Positions 49,261 through 62,010 of a stretch of DNA of 64,000 nt are shown in pieces. Origin of the DNA: Sphagnum compactum (taxonomy: Eukaryota; Bryophyta; Sphagnopsida; Sphagnales). The stretch lies in NCBI GenBank assembly GCA_965153455.1, contig OZ234496.1, positions 1,984,001-2,048,000 on the forward strand, in the 5' to 3' direction. The notes below the pieces were generated by a model that was given only the letters and a program-made list of their open reading frames with translations, was not told where the DNA came from and ran no database searches. Each line of letters opens with the position of its first letter. Position 1 is the stretch's first letter. The position numbers and the translations under genes are program-made.

Positions 49261-49436
49261 GATTCAATAGTCAAGAACTTTTGCACAGCAAGTTCAATCG
49301 TCATGGAACCGAGCCCATCCCCCCCTCCTCGTGGAGAGCTTTCCAAAGACACCAAGAACATGATCTAAAGCATCCCGTTTCAGTGGATCTCATAACTACA
49401 AAACAAAACAAAACAAACTACCTTCCTTCATACATA
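49261..49436. repeat. Dispersed repeat B, copy 2 (without telomeric insert)
   Basis: Partner of 24607-24806. It reads acaaactaccttccttcat without interruption where the other copy has the AAACCCT insert, so it gives the uninserted state. Confidence 0.9.
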
Positions 49437-50099
49437 GATGCAATCGATATAACATATGAACTCAACCCAAAAAAACCTATCTACATTGACCCAAAATGCA
49501 ATTGTATCTTCACACAAACATAAATAAATAAAAACACATTTTCATTCCTCAAACACATAACCACATAATTAAACATCACTGTAGTGCACAACAGCACAAA
49601 GCCCAAGTAATAAAGTTTGAATCCTAATGTAACTTCTCATTTGAAATGTGAAAAATGCAGTTTCACACCATTTAACTGCTTCACTTCATCCAAAATATAG
49701 GGTGCAGGAGTTCTAACTGCTATGGGTGGAGATGCTCTAACTTCATCTCATGCAGTTCATCAACTTTGGAAAGCAAGCATCTCATGCCCCTCAGATGATA
49801 AGACACAAATTTCCCCCTACTTAATCACTGTCATGTTGTCACTCCCACAAAAGAAAGGTCTGTTCATGAGCAAAAATGGAACAAGAGGTTGCCACAAGAT
49901 TGGTTGCTTTGTGTATTTAACTGTCAGAAACTATCCTGGAACTGGATGTTGCAAGAAAGAGAGAAGTGATGATCTACAAAACTTTGTCCCTACTAGTAAA
50001 CAACCAATCTGTTGCAATAGGGCAATTCTGAAACTAAATGGTTATGCAAGTGTGCCAAACTGAAGATGCCAAGGGTGCAGTGTGAATCCGTGTGTTAGA
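49437..50099. other. 3' flank of the uL4m gene
   Basis: No gene recognised. A plus-strand ORF of 113 codons (49722-50063) is antisense to the probable uL4m 3' UTR and looks like chance. A lone MITE end, GGTGGAGATGCTC, is at about 49727. Confidence 0.5.
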
Positions 50100-52465
50100 T
50101 TAGCGGTTTATAGGAGTGTGAAGGCGCTCTTCAATTCGTCGAATGGCACCAACAGACATCACAAGCGTATCATGTTGCAAAATGCTATAGACATTGAGCC
50201 CCTGCACATCATGAAACAAGGAAAACACAAGCCCATTAGTGTTGCCTGAAAAGAATATGTACTTCTTGATCAACTGTCTTTAGCCACTTTTTTTCACAGA
50301 AAATGAAACAAAAGTATGGACAACGATGGAGAGACCTTGGCAGGAAGGACATTAGCATAGAACAAATTGCCAGTGGCTTGGCACAAGGGTGCATTCACTT
50401 TCTCTGCCTCATCTACAAAGAGCACTTTTTTGCACCCATCAATACCAGCAATCAACTGCTCCATATCTCGAGTCCTGTGCGAGGGTGGTTGGATGTTGTC
50501 AAACACCTTTAACTGTGGCAGGCATTAACTCACATCAATGCAACTCTTGTTTCAAAAAGTAGGTTATCTGCAAATTCTCAGGACATGCTCAGACATAAGG
50601 TAAGGTAATCTTCAAATAATCTCAGAGGTGAGTGTACTAAGGCATGAGATAATGACAGCTGCTCGAAAGACCTGGCAGTTGAAGAACAAGTGTTGACTAG
50701 TAAATCACCATACCCTTCATAAAACTGATCAACAGTCAGTAGATGATCTGATTATCAGAAGTCATCATATGGTTTCTGAATATATACAGTCTTCTGTTTT
50801 CTATTGATAGGCTCCATACCTTTCCTTCTGCTACACGGGCTGACAGAGCCACTTTCAGACCAAGACGGCGCACTTGCTTCTGTAGGCCAATCTCATGGCT
50901 GCGAGGCTTAGGGCCATGCTGCGTAGCTCCTTTTCGAAACTGCACATACACCAACATAAATAAGAAACATATAACTATCCCAACCAGAACAACGAATTAA
51001 AACAGTTCACACCAAACAATGAATCTCCTGAGCAGCATGAATGAGTTGACTTCCTGTTCAGAGGACACGGAGTTTGTTGTGCACCCACATTTCCCTCAGT
51101 CAAAACTCAAATTTTTAACAAAAATCTGAAAGAACTTTGAGATCCCTGAGTATGCAACCATCTATTGTTTGTAGCAAGGGACCTTTGCATTGACCTTTTA
51201 CCCTTTGGACATACTATATAGTGCCTCTTTTCAGTCACATTAAAAGGACATGTGTGTCCTTGAAGATGGGAGGGAAATAGAAAACCTGCTCAGTTAATGC
51301 ACATGATTCCAAAGACAATAGGAATATGAAGATGGTAACACAGCAAAAATTCCTGCTTCCTGTGCATTGAGGACTATGGTTAAAAAGTGTACAATCCAGT
51401 TACATTTCAACAGATGAGGTAAAACCCACTATCTGCAGGGATTTTACATGCAAATAAAAGCTTTAAGAAAAACCTGAGTGCCCATTTGAATGGCCTTCGT
51501 GAAGAGGTTACACCATCTAAAAGCAGACAAAGCAGACTAGTGTAAAGAAGCATGCCTGTGGACCACGCAAAGAACCATGTCGAGCACGGCCACTACCCTT
51601 CTGCGGTCCAGGTTTTTTTCCAGTGCCCCTGACTTGACTTATGCCCTTTGTTGAGTGATTTCCCTGCATGTAAATGCACAACACTTTATGCTCCCCTCAA
51701 TGCAACAGGAGGTCACTACACCACAGCCATCACCTGTTCCTCAAGCAAGCAAGAATTCCTGATCAAGCAAGTTTCCCACTTCTAGAATCCAAATTGAAAT
51801 ATCCTGGCAGCCAGAAAATCATTACAAAAAAGACCGTTCAAATGGGCAAATGGAAGACCAGTTATTCTTGCAGTAGTTCTAACCTCCCGACGTTTTGCAA
51901 GCTGCCATCGCACCACTCGATGCACAATGTCTGGCCGAATAGGTACATCAAAGATATCACCTGCCAAAATTGCAATCCCTTTGTCCTCACGTTCAAAGTT
52001 GGTAACTTTCACCTCCACATCCTTCAGCTTGCCTGCATATTCACAAGCAAATTCTAATGTTTGGGAATCTGCAGTAGACCTCTGATCTGCCCCTCAGTTG
52101 TGGGAAAGAACCATATGAGACATATGCTAACTCAACTACAGGAACCGCATACAAACCTGGTCTCTTTGCTTCGGCACCGAACCCTAAACCCTAAACCCCG
52201 TGACAAATTTTCTTGATCTGGAAGTTGCGCAAGAACCAAACAACCGCACTTTTTCACAAGAAAAAGGCGATCAGAAACCGAAGAGCTCTCAAAACCTGTA
52301 ACTATACATTTTCTCTCATCCCAGTGGGATCCATTCAAGGAAAACTAGTACGAACAGATAAAAGTACCTTGAGTGGTTGCAAGGATGGGCTTGGCGTACA
52401 CGGTGCTCATACAGCGCTTTTGTTCCGAAAGCCATCCGTTCAGTCCGCCCCCTTCCGGCATCCAT
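50100..52465 (-). CDS. Mitochondrial ribosomal protein uL4m (L4 family), six exons
   Basis: Large-subunit protein of the mitoribosome, nuclear-encoded. Exons: 52368-52465, 51884-52079, 51556-51663, 50820-50939, 50336-50512, 50100-50201, with all phases in register; 266 residues (Arabidopsis homologue about 300). L4 hallmarks in order: [22 protein letters not shown], then [20 protein letters not shown] with RGPQ (the RNA-binding loop), [41 protein letters not shown], and C-terminal [16 protein letters not shown] ... ERLHTPINR. The start is unsure: ATG 52465 (MDAGRG), ATG 52435 (MAFGTK, a better presequence), or a further 5' exon at 52658-52711 encoding MSIQAIARAVCSRARLAS, which looks like a mitochondrial presequence but could not be joined with good splice sites. 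The intron after exon 3 appears to begin with GC. Intron 1 holds aaccctaaaccctaaacccc. Confidence 0.93.
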
Positions 52466-52869
52466 CTCGCCTGCACCCGAAATTGCTCGGATCAGACCAG
52501 CAAACAGATTTCTAAAACCCAGCACAAGAAAGAAAAAGCGTTTTGAAGTCTGAGTTCGGGGAATAAAGTAGGGTCTTCTTTTCTAAAACTACAAAGGAGA
52601 AAAAGGCGTGCACAAGAGAGAAAAAAATGCTGAGACCGAGTGTAGTAGATTTATTACGGAAGCAAGGCGAGCTCTAGAACACACAGCGCGCGCGATGGCC
52701 TGGATCGACATCGCCGGTGCCTTCCTTCGTCTTCGAAGCTCATCTCGTCCTCTCCGGTCCTCAGAACAAAATGCCCATGGATGGAACCCTAACCATTCCT
52801 TCGCTCCTTTCGTAGGGATGATAACCATGGACGAAGGCTGACGATTACTCTCTTCCGTAAATGTTCGTA

Positions 52870-52935
52870 CTTGCCGATTCGGCAAGTTTTCTGGCCCCCT
52901 CAACATGGCAGAATCGGCCGCCAGAGCCGATTCTG
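52870..52935. promoter_or_regulatory. Two adjacent perfect hairpins/dyads upstream of uL4m
   Basis: CTTGCCGATTCGGCAAG (52870-52886) is a dyad with 8-bp arms. CAGAATCGGC...GCCGATTCTG (52909-52935) has 10-bp arms and a 7-base loop. All half-sites share GCCGATTC. They lie about 400 bp upstream of the uL4m start candidates, so they may be paired factor sites; this is a guess. Confidence 0.45.
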
Positions 52936-53442
52936 TCATTTCGTACCTATGAATGGACTTCTATGCTTGGAAATGCGCCCTCCTTAGGGCACGTTCTCTG
53001 GTACAACATTCATCCACATCTCACTTCCATTTTTAAAAATGTCGCACTAAAAAAAAGAAGAGGGTTCAGCTAATTCATAAGGAAATTACAAATCAGAATT
53101 TATTTATATATAAATAGGATATTAAAATTCATTATGAGAATATATTTAAAATATATTTAATTTTAATTAAATATTCTTTCAAATTTTCAAAATTTCATAA
53201 CATATAAAAAATATCCATTTATCTCAAGTGTTTTAGAAAATATACGAAATGTGACTTTCTCTAAAGAAAAATTTCATTGGCTTTTTCGTAATATGCTCTT
53301 GCATATTGGTGAAACATTCTTTGATTTGCAGATGCGAGGTTAATGTGATCCATCACTTCCACTATCTCGTTGTGGTTTCTTATTATTGCTTTTCTTACAA
53401 GTGAAACACATTTCATTCCTTTCATTTAATTCCTATATTGAC

Positions 53443-53610
53443 CACGATATTGTGTTTAGATTCATTATCAAGTATAGTATCTGAAGGGATTTTGGCCCCA
53501 ACGTTATAATAAAGTCTATTTTTATAGGAGGATTTTTGAAAATTGATGTTTTGGCTTGTGTTGAAACTTGAGATTAGTTATAGAGTTATAATATCTTGAA
53601 GGATTTTGAT
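53443..53610. repeat. Dispersed repeat A, copy 2
   Basis: Partner of 21749-21910. It lacks the gttttaggg motifs and has unrelated sequence in their place. Confidence 0.8.
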
Positions 53611-56600
53611 TTTGTTTCAGAGATTCTTTTGAAGATTACATTTTTGCATGGTGAAATACTTGAGTTTCCATAATTTTTCTTCAGCCTTAAGATACTTTTT
53701 AATGTAAATGGCAAGGCCACAATGTGACAAACCCCTTGTTCTTGGGTGCAATTGGAGATGTTGAGAAGACGTTGAATAAGCACAACACATGCAAACATTG
53801 AAAACATGTGAAAGATTGATGATACAAGGGCCACAACGTCTAGGATTATCAATGGAGTCATTTTGGTTGACAACGATCACTTGAGCTTGTGCATTGTTCA
53901 ATTGGAATTGTTTCATTTGGGTTTTAATTCTCACTCAAAAGTTCATGTGAATGAATGCAATTGTGCAAAGTCTTATTTTTCTTGTGTGTTAGTTTGAAAT
54001 ACTATTGTTATGTCGTTTCTATCACTTTTAGATTACAAATGCTTCATGTATGATTCAGTGTGTCAACGATGCCTCCTCCCCTTAATTATTTCATAATGCC
54101 TTCTATTGAATTGTTGAGACTTATTAGCAATAATTGTCATGTTTGTTTGTAGCCATTTGTTATAATGATGTATAGTGTCTAGTGCCATTGTGATAGTATG
54201 AATCTTTTTTTAATCTAAATTGAGTTTGAGCTTGACTTGTATGTACACATTTTGTTGTTTCTTACACCTTAGAACAAACTAGTTTGTTATGAACTTAACT
54301 TGAAGGTGCAACTAACTCCCAAAATGGACAATGAAATGCATTTGTGAAAAATGAATGCATTTCTAGCTAAGATGGAATGATTAGCGATGAAGGAAGCAGG
54401 TCATAAAACCTTGAAAGAGAGATTGTTGATGAGTGAAAGCAATGACAAAGAGGTGGCAAGAAGAGGAAGTGAGGGAAAAGGCAATAATATTTCTGATTCA
54501 GATTCAGATTCTGAAGATGTGGAGGAGAAGAAGAAGTGTCGGTCACTGGAGGAGGCAAAAACATCACCAAAAAGTTCATGAAATCCACAGAGCTTTGGAA
54601 TCAATGCTCTGAGAGATCAATTTCACTGTACAAGGAATTGAATCAAGTTGGCGCCTCACACTGCCCATAAATGGATGGGGTGTCAAGTTGACTTAATCTG
54701 AATCTCTTGCTCTTGGTATGCTTCTAAAGTACTACTACCCTCTATAGATGACCTTGCAAGTGCAGGGCTCTAAGCTTAGACATATTTAGGAGATGTTCAG
54801 ACAGCTCCTCTGTTTTTTCTGTGTATTCTACAGTTGGGGTCCCCTCTTTTCCTGTTTGTTGATATGTTGTTGGATCTGAGACCTCTATAACCATATTGTT
54901 TGGTCAGATCTCAATTCTGTTTAGGCTGACTTAAACCTATAGTGTGAAAAATTGATCAATGGTTTCAAAGATACAATTTAGTAGTTTTGGGTATTATAGT
55001 CTAAGTCTGGTAGCACGTCCTGTGAGTGGAGCATCATTGTGTGCTTTCTGTATTCCCTTCATTTTGTGACAAAACCTCACTTGCAAACAGTTGGTATTCT
55101 CAATGTGTTACTGAGCCTCTATGCATATTAAGTGCTGGCTGATAATTTGGGGTTTTTCCAGCAGTTTTCTAACCTCCCTCAGAAGTTCATCACCAGATTA
55201 TATGTCAACAGAAGTGTCACCATAAAAAAATTCCAAGTCTTGATATACAAAATTTGATACTAGTGTTGCATATAGTGCTAAAATAAAACTTCTCATGTAT
55301 CGGGACTGTGTAACATCTTCCTCCAGATATGGTTGACACAAACATAGTTGATACTTTTCAGATCTGTAGCCAAAATGCAAACTGGTGCAAGAGAACTTAA
55401 AGTTTCTCCTAAATGTTGAAACCATGTTTCGTATAAAGAGGATGAGGAGCATCAGGTTCTGGGGAAAGATGGGACAAACCGGAGAGGAAGAAGTTCCACA
55501 AAGCGCAAGATGCAGTGATGGATGAGCTACTTCTTTAAGGCCACTGGTATGAGGCTCCATGGGAGAAGAAAGCACTCCGACTTGAAGAAGCTTGTAAATG
55601 TGAGTGTAGCCCAGGGATTGTGAGCAAGCCAAATGTCATGTGCGGGGGTGATACATTCAAATCTATACTCTGTTCTTTCACTTAAAGCTGCTAGTGTTTA
55701 TTAAGCTGCTGGTGTTCAAGGTCCTCTTGGAGGTCATCTTGTTGTGTTTGTTGATTACAAGATTTGTTATGGTCTAATTCTGAACTTACGGTTTTTGCTG
55801 GGAACTCTAGACTCTGGTAGACAGCCAGAAGTAGCAAGCTGCAAAATGGCCCATTGTGTTAATTATCTGTTGAATGCCAGAGAAATGACCATTTAGGCAT
55901 CCTCCTTAGTTGACAGTTGGCAAGGTGATTCCTCCAATTAATCACCTGCAAAGGGGCAAGGACATTAATCTCTAAGTGACGTACCATCCATCTATGTTGC
56001 TGCATTAAAAGCTCAAGAATGGCCAGTGAAAGTGATGGCACACTGTGTCTTGGTTGAATCACCAGTTTGACTTCAATAGATCTCCTGAAACAGGGGTTGG
56101 CTGTCACTTTGAGGTGACCCATTCCACATCATCCCACTCACAAATCTCTAGACAATGCACGGACCATGTGATTTGAGGTTAGTTGGGTTGTTGATCTGGA
56201 TTCAGAATGATGGTGCAAATATTTCACATTGAGACAATGGAATGATCTGACCATTGGAGTTCCCACAACAGGGTTGGGAGGAAAATTGGTCAACAAGTAC
56301 AGGTTGACATGTGTTGCATGGTGGTTGCTGGCAGGTTGGGTAGGGAAAGGGCATGAAAGGAGAAAAAGGCAGCAGATAAGGATAGTATATATGGTGAGAA
56401 GATCGGCATTTGACGAAAAGGATGCAGCTTGAAGAAAATTGCCATGCTCAATGTTGCAGGAAAATGCTTAGTGGAATGATGCTCCTTCATGAAGGCTTGT
56501 TGCACCCCATGTCTGCCCTCCAGGCAAATAACGGCTATCAAGAGCAGGCGAAAAGTTATGCAGATCACTGAAAAAAAATAAATGCTTTGCTTCCTCTGAG

Positions 56601-58514
56601 AAGTCAAAACACATCTGTAAGGCAACAGGAACTAAAAACAACCTATTTTCAGGTGGAAGTGAAATCAGTGACCAAGAATGTGTGGCTGGTTACAGAGCCT
56701 TGTACCGTGGAACATGAGAACTTCTCTGTCAAGAAAAATGTTAACAACATTGTGCTGCAATTTTTTCAGGAGCTTGAAATCATGAAAGGATTCAAGTGCC
56801 AACAAGCTACTGTTCTGCACACAGGGTGGGTGGCTACTAAAGAAATTGTGCTGCAAAGTAGATGAGCATAAGTAGAAGTCTGTTTTGTATTTTGGGGGGA
56901 CCTGTAAAAACTGCAAAGGTCAATCAATTCCAATATTTTGGCAGAAAAAGGTAACTTACAACTTCATGAGTATATACTATATACATTGATTTTGTGCTCA
57001 TACTAGCTATGACCAACACTGACACTATGTGCCTGTATGTGCACATACGGTTGGGCATCTGCATATACTGATCTACATTTTGTACTCTGGTACCTATTAG
57101 AAAACTTATGCAATGGAATGAACTGAATTTATGTGGCTTGCTCAGAATGTCAGATGGGTCAACATATGGATACCGAGGAGTTGGTAAACACCAAGGTATT
57201 TATGTCGGTTGCTAAGAACCTTGGAGGAGTCAAACATGCTGATATAGGGGTAAGTAAATTGATGGGTTAGAACTTAGTAAACAACGTCACACACTGAGAG
57301 TAGTGGAGTGTACTTGGCTAATGTTAAGTTTGGGGATGTCATTGAAATCTGGTGTCACTGAAGTATACTTGTCTAATGTGAAGTTTCCTCATGTCATTGA
57401 AATTTGGGGTACCCTTTTAGTGCAACTTTCATGATGTCATTGAAATTTGGGTTTACTGGAGTCTACTGGTTTAATGGAAGTTTCTGATGTCATTGAAATT
57501 TGGGGTTATGGAGTCTACTTGTTCAATGTAAGTTTCCTGATGTCATCTAGAATTTGGGGATTTGGGTAATGACTTTTAGCCATGTTTCCAGCTGTCAAGA
57601 ACTCTGGAAAAAGCAAATTCAAAATCTTGGGAAGGAAGCCTTTGTTAGTTCATCTTTCTTTTGGGTTTTCACTACAACATCCGACTGTGAGACTTCTGGA
57701 AAAGTCATTTCCACAGAACAAAAAAACACTCCCTCAAAATACAGCTCTCCTGATCAGTCAGTCCTTCTCCTGTGACCTTGATACCTGCTTGTTTTTGTGC
57801 ATAGATGGGGGAAAGCCCAACCTCCTCCTGGTGGTACAAAGCTCAGACATGGGTAAGTAAGTATGTAATTATGGATCTTCCACCTAAGTAGATCCATAAT
57901 GAGAAACTGAAAAAAGACTTGAATGTACTTGGCCAAATTCCCATATCAAATGTTTGATCAAAAGTGCACTACCAGCTGCTTCATTTTCATTTAATGCCAG
58001 AAACAGTACAATTAATGTGTCCACTGTCTTCACACATTTGAATCCAGGCATTCATTATTATGACAACTAAATTGTCAAATCTTGTAGTCTATGTAGAACT
58101 AATCACTCATCAGCACTCCAAGTAGGTACCTGGGGGGACTGCTCTTTTTTTTGGGTGCCCTCTTCTAACTGACAGAAATGGTAATGTGCTAGGGTAGCCT
58201 GCCCTATGACCAAACATGGACATGACCCATGACCCATGAACACCACCCATGACCAAACACCCAAAATAATCACTCCTGGGCAGAGGGGGGAGCAAATAAG
58301 GATGGCTCTATGGCTGTTCATATGTGACCCTATCACTGAATTCTTGGTGATAAAAAAAAGTTTGCGTATGACATTTTTTATAGTTCCAACTAGTGACGGT
58401 GAGTTTATGTTTGGTCATGAGATTGTCAAAGAATTTTTATACAAAGATTTTGTTCATTTATCTAGTGGAAGGTGTTTGGTGATGAAGGTTTAAAGAATAG
58501 TATAACATACATAC

Positions 58515-58546
<32 letters not shown>

Positions 58547-59800
58547 ACATCTATATATATACATCTATATGGTCATTAACCACACTATTGGACAACATTG
58601 TTTGGTGAAGGGGGTATTTTAAGGCAGAATTATAATTTTTGTTGTTCTATGATTGAATGTAATGTTTGGACATGGGTTCATATACATCACAAAGTAATGC
58701 ACATACATTTTGCAAATCTAAAAAATCCAAATGTACTTGGGGCTTTAGGTGTTTGGTGTAAGGTGCAATTTAAGGTAGATTTACAAACAATGAACTCCAT
58801 TATGTGCTTTTTAGTGTTTGGTGATGAGTACAAATTTTAGGGTTGAAAGGGGTATAACACATTAAAGGACTTTAGCAGCACATTAAACTACAAAGTTTTT
58901 GAACCTTAGGATTTAAGAAATTCCTAAGTCTTTCTCACCAAAACAACCCATCACAACTAGAATGTTGGGTGTTTAAATGCAATTATATTGCATTCATCTT
59001 AATTTAGCTCAATTACAAATGGACATGTTTAGACTACCACAACATGTGGAAAATGAATTTCAAACATTCTTAAAGTTGTTATGTCCTAGTGCAATAGTGC
59101 CTAGATCACAAATGTAAAAAAAAGTATAGAGATTTCAAGCATTCTAGTCCAAGAGGAAAAGACTAAGTTGTTTAACAAATTGAAAAAAAAGATCATAGAG
59201 TTGCCCACCAAAGGGAAGGAAGAAACCAAAGAGCTACAAAGCAAAGGAAAGAGAACATAGTGTTGCAGATTGTGAAAGAAGGGACACTAAAGCTACCCAA
59301 GACAAAGAATCACCAAGATGAAAGTATAATTGCATATATTAACAAGATTTCTAAGGAAAGTTTCAGCAAGTTCATTTACTTTCGTTGGATAGCTAAATCG
59401 ATTGTCCCTCTAATAGAAAAGAATGCAAAAACAATGGGTCAGTGTAGATTTCTTAGGAGCTTAAGCATAGTGTACAATTAAATACATTCATATAATTTAC
59501 ACAACAATAATAGATGAAGATTTAAATTGGACTAATTTTGCAGACATCTTTGATCTAATCAACATTAATGTGTTGACACATGAACATGGATTGCACAAAT
59601 TCCCTGAATTAACACATTTATTATTTTCTTGGTCTAAACATAGGAAAGATAAGGGAGTACCACTAATGGGGCCTAACTGCATTCCACCAAGCTTTTGGAG
59701 GTTGGGTCCAAAAAAACCAAGAGCACCATGTGTTCAGTGTCCATTGTAGGAGATGAAATGGGGTACTAGACCGATAAAAAGTGGACAAGGAGAATGTCCC
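53611..59800. other. Non-genic DNA
   Basis: I recognise no gene. Longer ORFs (54387-54581 plus, acidic Ser/Asp-rich; 55198-55632 minus; 56587-56865 plus; 59260-59481 plus) match nothing I know and lack a supporting exon context. The 57304-57560 tandem repeat and AT/GT microsatellites at 58513-58565 lie here. Confidence 0.5.
57304..57560. repeat. Degenerate ~50-56-bp tandem repeat, five units
   Basis: Each unit contains gtctacttgttcaatg, aagtttcctgatgtcattga and aatttgggg variants. Units start near 57304, 57360, 57411 (partial), 57458 and 57510. Confidence 0.85.
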
Positions 59801-59809
59801 TCCTTAAAC

Positions 59810-61050
59810 TATATCAAACATAATACAAAAGTTAGCAAGAACAAATAAGGTGCTTATTACAAATCCAAAAGGCAAGTGGTCATGTGAATCATTAGAAGTA
59901 ACCATGGATGTAGTTGAAGGAAACATAATTTCTTTATGGGGGGGCCGACAAGTTTTGGAGCATACTTGTAACTTCAATCTTTGACTAGACCTATATGGGA
60001 AAACCAAAAGTAGGAAAATTGGACCATTAGGTTTATTGACTTAAGAAATAGATGAAGCTATTGTTGCATGGGTTTTGAATATGCAGGAATGTGGGCTTTC
60101 CATAACACAACAATAACTTGAAGGTGGCAGAAGTGATTCAAACTTGACCCACCCGATTTAGAAATGGGTTGCTAGGGATTCATGGCAGTATTGGTTTAAA
60201 TGCAATCATCCAAAGTTAAACATTTGTCTTGCAGAAAATCTAGACATTAACAGAGCCCAAGGTCTAACCGTTAGTTTTTGCAAATTTTTTCATCAAAACC
60301 TAACACCCTTGTACACCCAACATCAATACAAGCCAAATCACATATGGAATTGTGATGAGATTGGGATTCAAGCAAGGAGGCAATTAGGAGCTAAAGTTAT
60401 AACAAAGAAGGGATGTCATCAAGTGTATAACATCATCCATAAATCCAAAGAATGACTGACCATCAACTGTGTAGTGAATACAAAGGGGGATCTATACTAG
60501 GATTTTACATATTTCGAGGTGAAAGAATTAGAGGTGATTATGTTATGCACTGTAAACCTAGAACATGTATGGTGGTCCACACTAAAACATGGATGACAAG
60601 TTTTTAATTCAAAAATTTTTTATCATTTTTCAAGAGGTTAGTCCCATGTGGTATCTGTCCAAGTAACCATCATCTATTAGCTCTAGATGGACATGGTCCA
60701 CATGTTAGCCTAAAGCAATAGAACATGCTCAACAATTTGGCTTAGATATGATTACCTTACCCTCACACACCTCCCATGCCTTGTAGCCTTTAGATGTGAA
60801 TTGTTTTAAACCCTTCAAAACAACTTTAAAAAAAGAAAGAGACAATAACATGGTTAGAAATCATTACAATGAACTAGATAATGTTACATTTGCAAGTTGG
60901 GTAAATAAGGCATTGGATCTAGTTTTGTCCAAAAGAAACATCAAGAATGGGTTTTAGGTTATAGGAATTTAACCTTTTAATCCAAAGGCTATGGATGGAA
61001 GAACTAAGCCCAATGGACTTTACACTACTGATTGCAACAACGGTACATTA
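59810..61050 (+). pseudogene. pogo/Tigger-like (CENP-B-type) DDE transposase pseudogene
   Basis: Readable in order are the Psq/CENP-B helix-turn-helix region EAIVAWVLNMQECGLSITQQ (about 60050-60115), WVARDSWQYWFKCNHPKLNI (about 60160-60230), HIWNCDEIGIQARRQLGAK (about 60340-60396; first catalytic Asp), SKE*LTINCVVNTKG (about 60440-60490), LLALDGHGPHVSL (about 60672-60712; second Asp), LPSHTSHAL*PLDVNCFKPF (about 60757-60816) and SWVNKALDLVLSKRNIKNGF. It is broken by a frameshift near 60712 and several stops, including one where ALQPLD should have Q (CAG to TAG). Terminal repeats were not located. A plant mariner/pogo-superfamily relic with no present function. Confidence 0.85.
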
Positions 61051-61489
61051 GATGAAAACAATGATGAAGTAATGAATGATATTGAAGGTTGGTGAAATGG
61101 AACAACTTCAAAATTAATCAACATAACCATCACTACATATGAACTTGTTACAACTAAAGATGATGTTGATGGGCAAGATCAGTTACAAATTCCATATGTA
61201 GAAGAGCTTGCAAGTCCTGAAATCATAGAAGATATCGGAATAAAAGGTATCTTAGATTACGTGAACTTATAAATGCATTTGAAGGGGAGTTGCTTCATTT
61301 TAGAAGAGTTCTAGCTTTAATTTGCCTTCAAAATTTGTTGTCCTTCCCACATTTGCCTGTAAGGGAAACATGCGACAAACAGCCGTTAATTGATTACATT
61401 CTATCCCATGTTGTTACTTTTGAAAAATATTTACATATTTTGCGTCAAAAAGCTCTGGATAAAGTACCGGCATAAGTAATTAGAGAACA

Positions 61490-62010
61490 ATGGTTAGGGG
61501 GAGAGACAGTTTCAATAGAAGGGAGAGAAAGGGAACGATGGCTAGGGAGAGAAAGAGAGAGCTTCAACAGAAGGGAGAGAGTGCGCACACCCCCAAATGT
61601 GCTACAATAAAAAGGCGAGAAAGAAAGAGAGAGAGCTTCAACACTAAGGAGAGAGAGGGAGATTCGATAGAAGGGAGAGTGCGTGCGCAACCTCGGGATG
61701 TGTTGCAACAAAGAGAAGAGAGAGAAAGATTCGACAAAAGGGAGAGAGCATGCACACCCCAGGATGCGATACAACAAAAAGGAGAGAAATAAACCTTCAA
61801 CACCAAGGAGAGAAAAGAGAGCTTCAACACTAAGGGGAAAGAAAGAGCTTCAATGCTAGGGAGAGAGAGAGAGGTTTGGTAGAAGGGAAAGAGAAAGTGA
61901 TGCCACGAAAAAAGAAAAAGACCTTCAATAGAGGGAGAGCACGCACACCCTTGGGACGTCCTACAACAAAGAATGGAGAAGGAGCGTTTCGATAGAGGGA
62001 AAGATAGGCA
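61490..62010. repeat. GA-rich minisatellite array
   Basis: Repeats of agagagcttcaaca-n-aaggagagag alternate with gtgcgcacacccc-n-atgtgctacaa blocks, with gattcgatagaagggagag as a further variant. They open long charged ORFs on both strands (Arg/Glu/Lys-rich on plus, Leu/Ser-rich on minus) that are products of composition. Confidence 0.85.

Noticed and set aside
49722-50063. 113-codon plus ORF downstream of uL4m
   Set aside because: Antisense to the likely uL4m 3' UTR, with no recognisable domain.
57304-57560. Regularly spaced repeats considered as a CRISPR array
   Set aside because: The units are contiguous, diverged and without unique spacers, and the window is eukaryotic.
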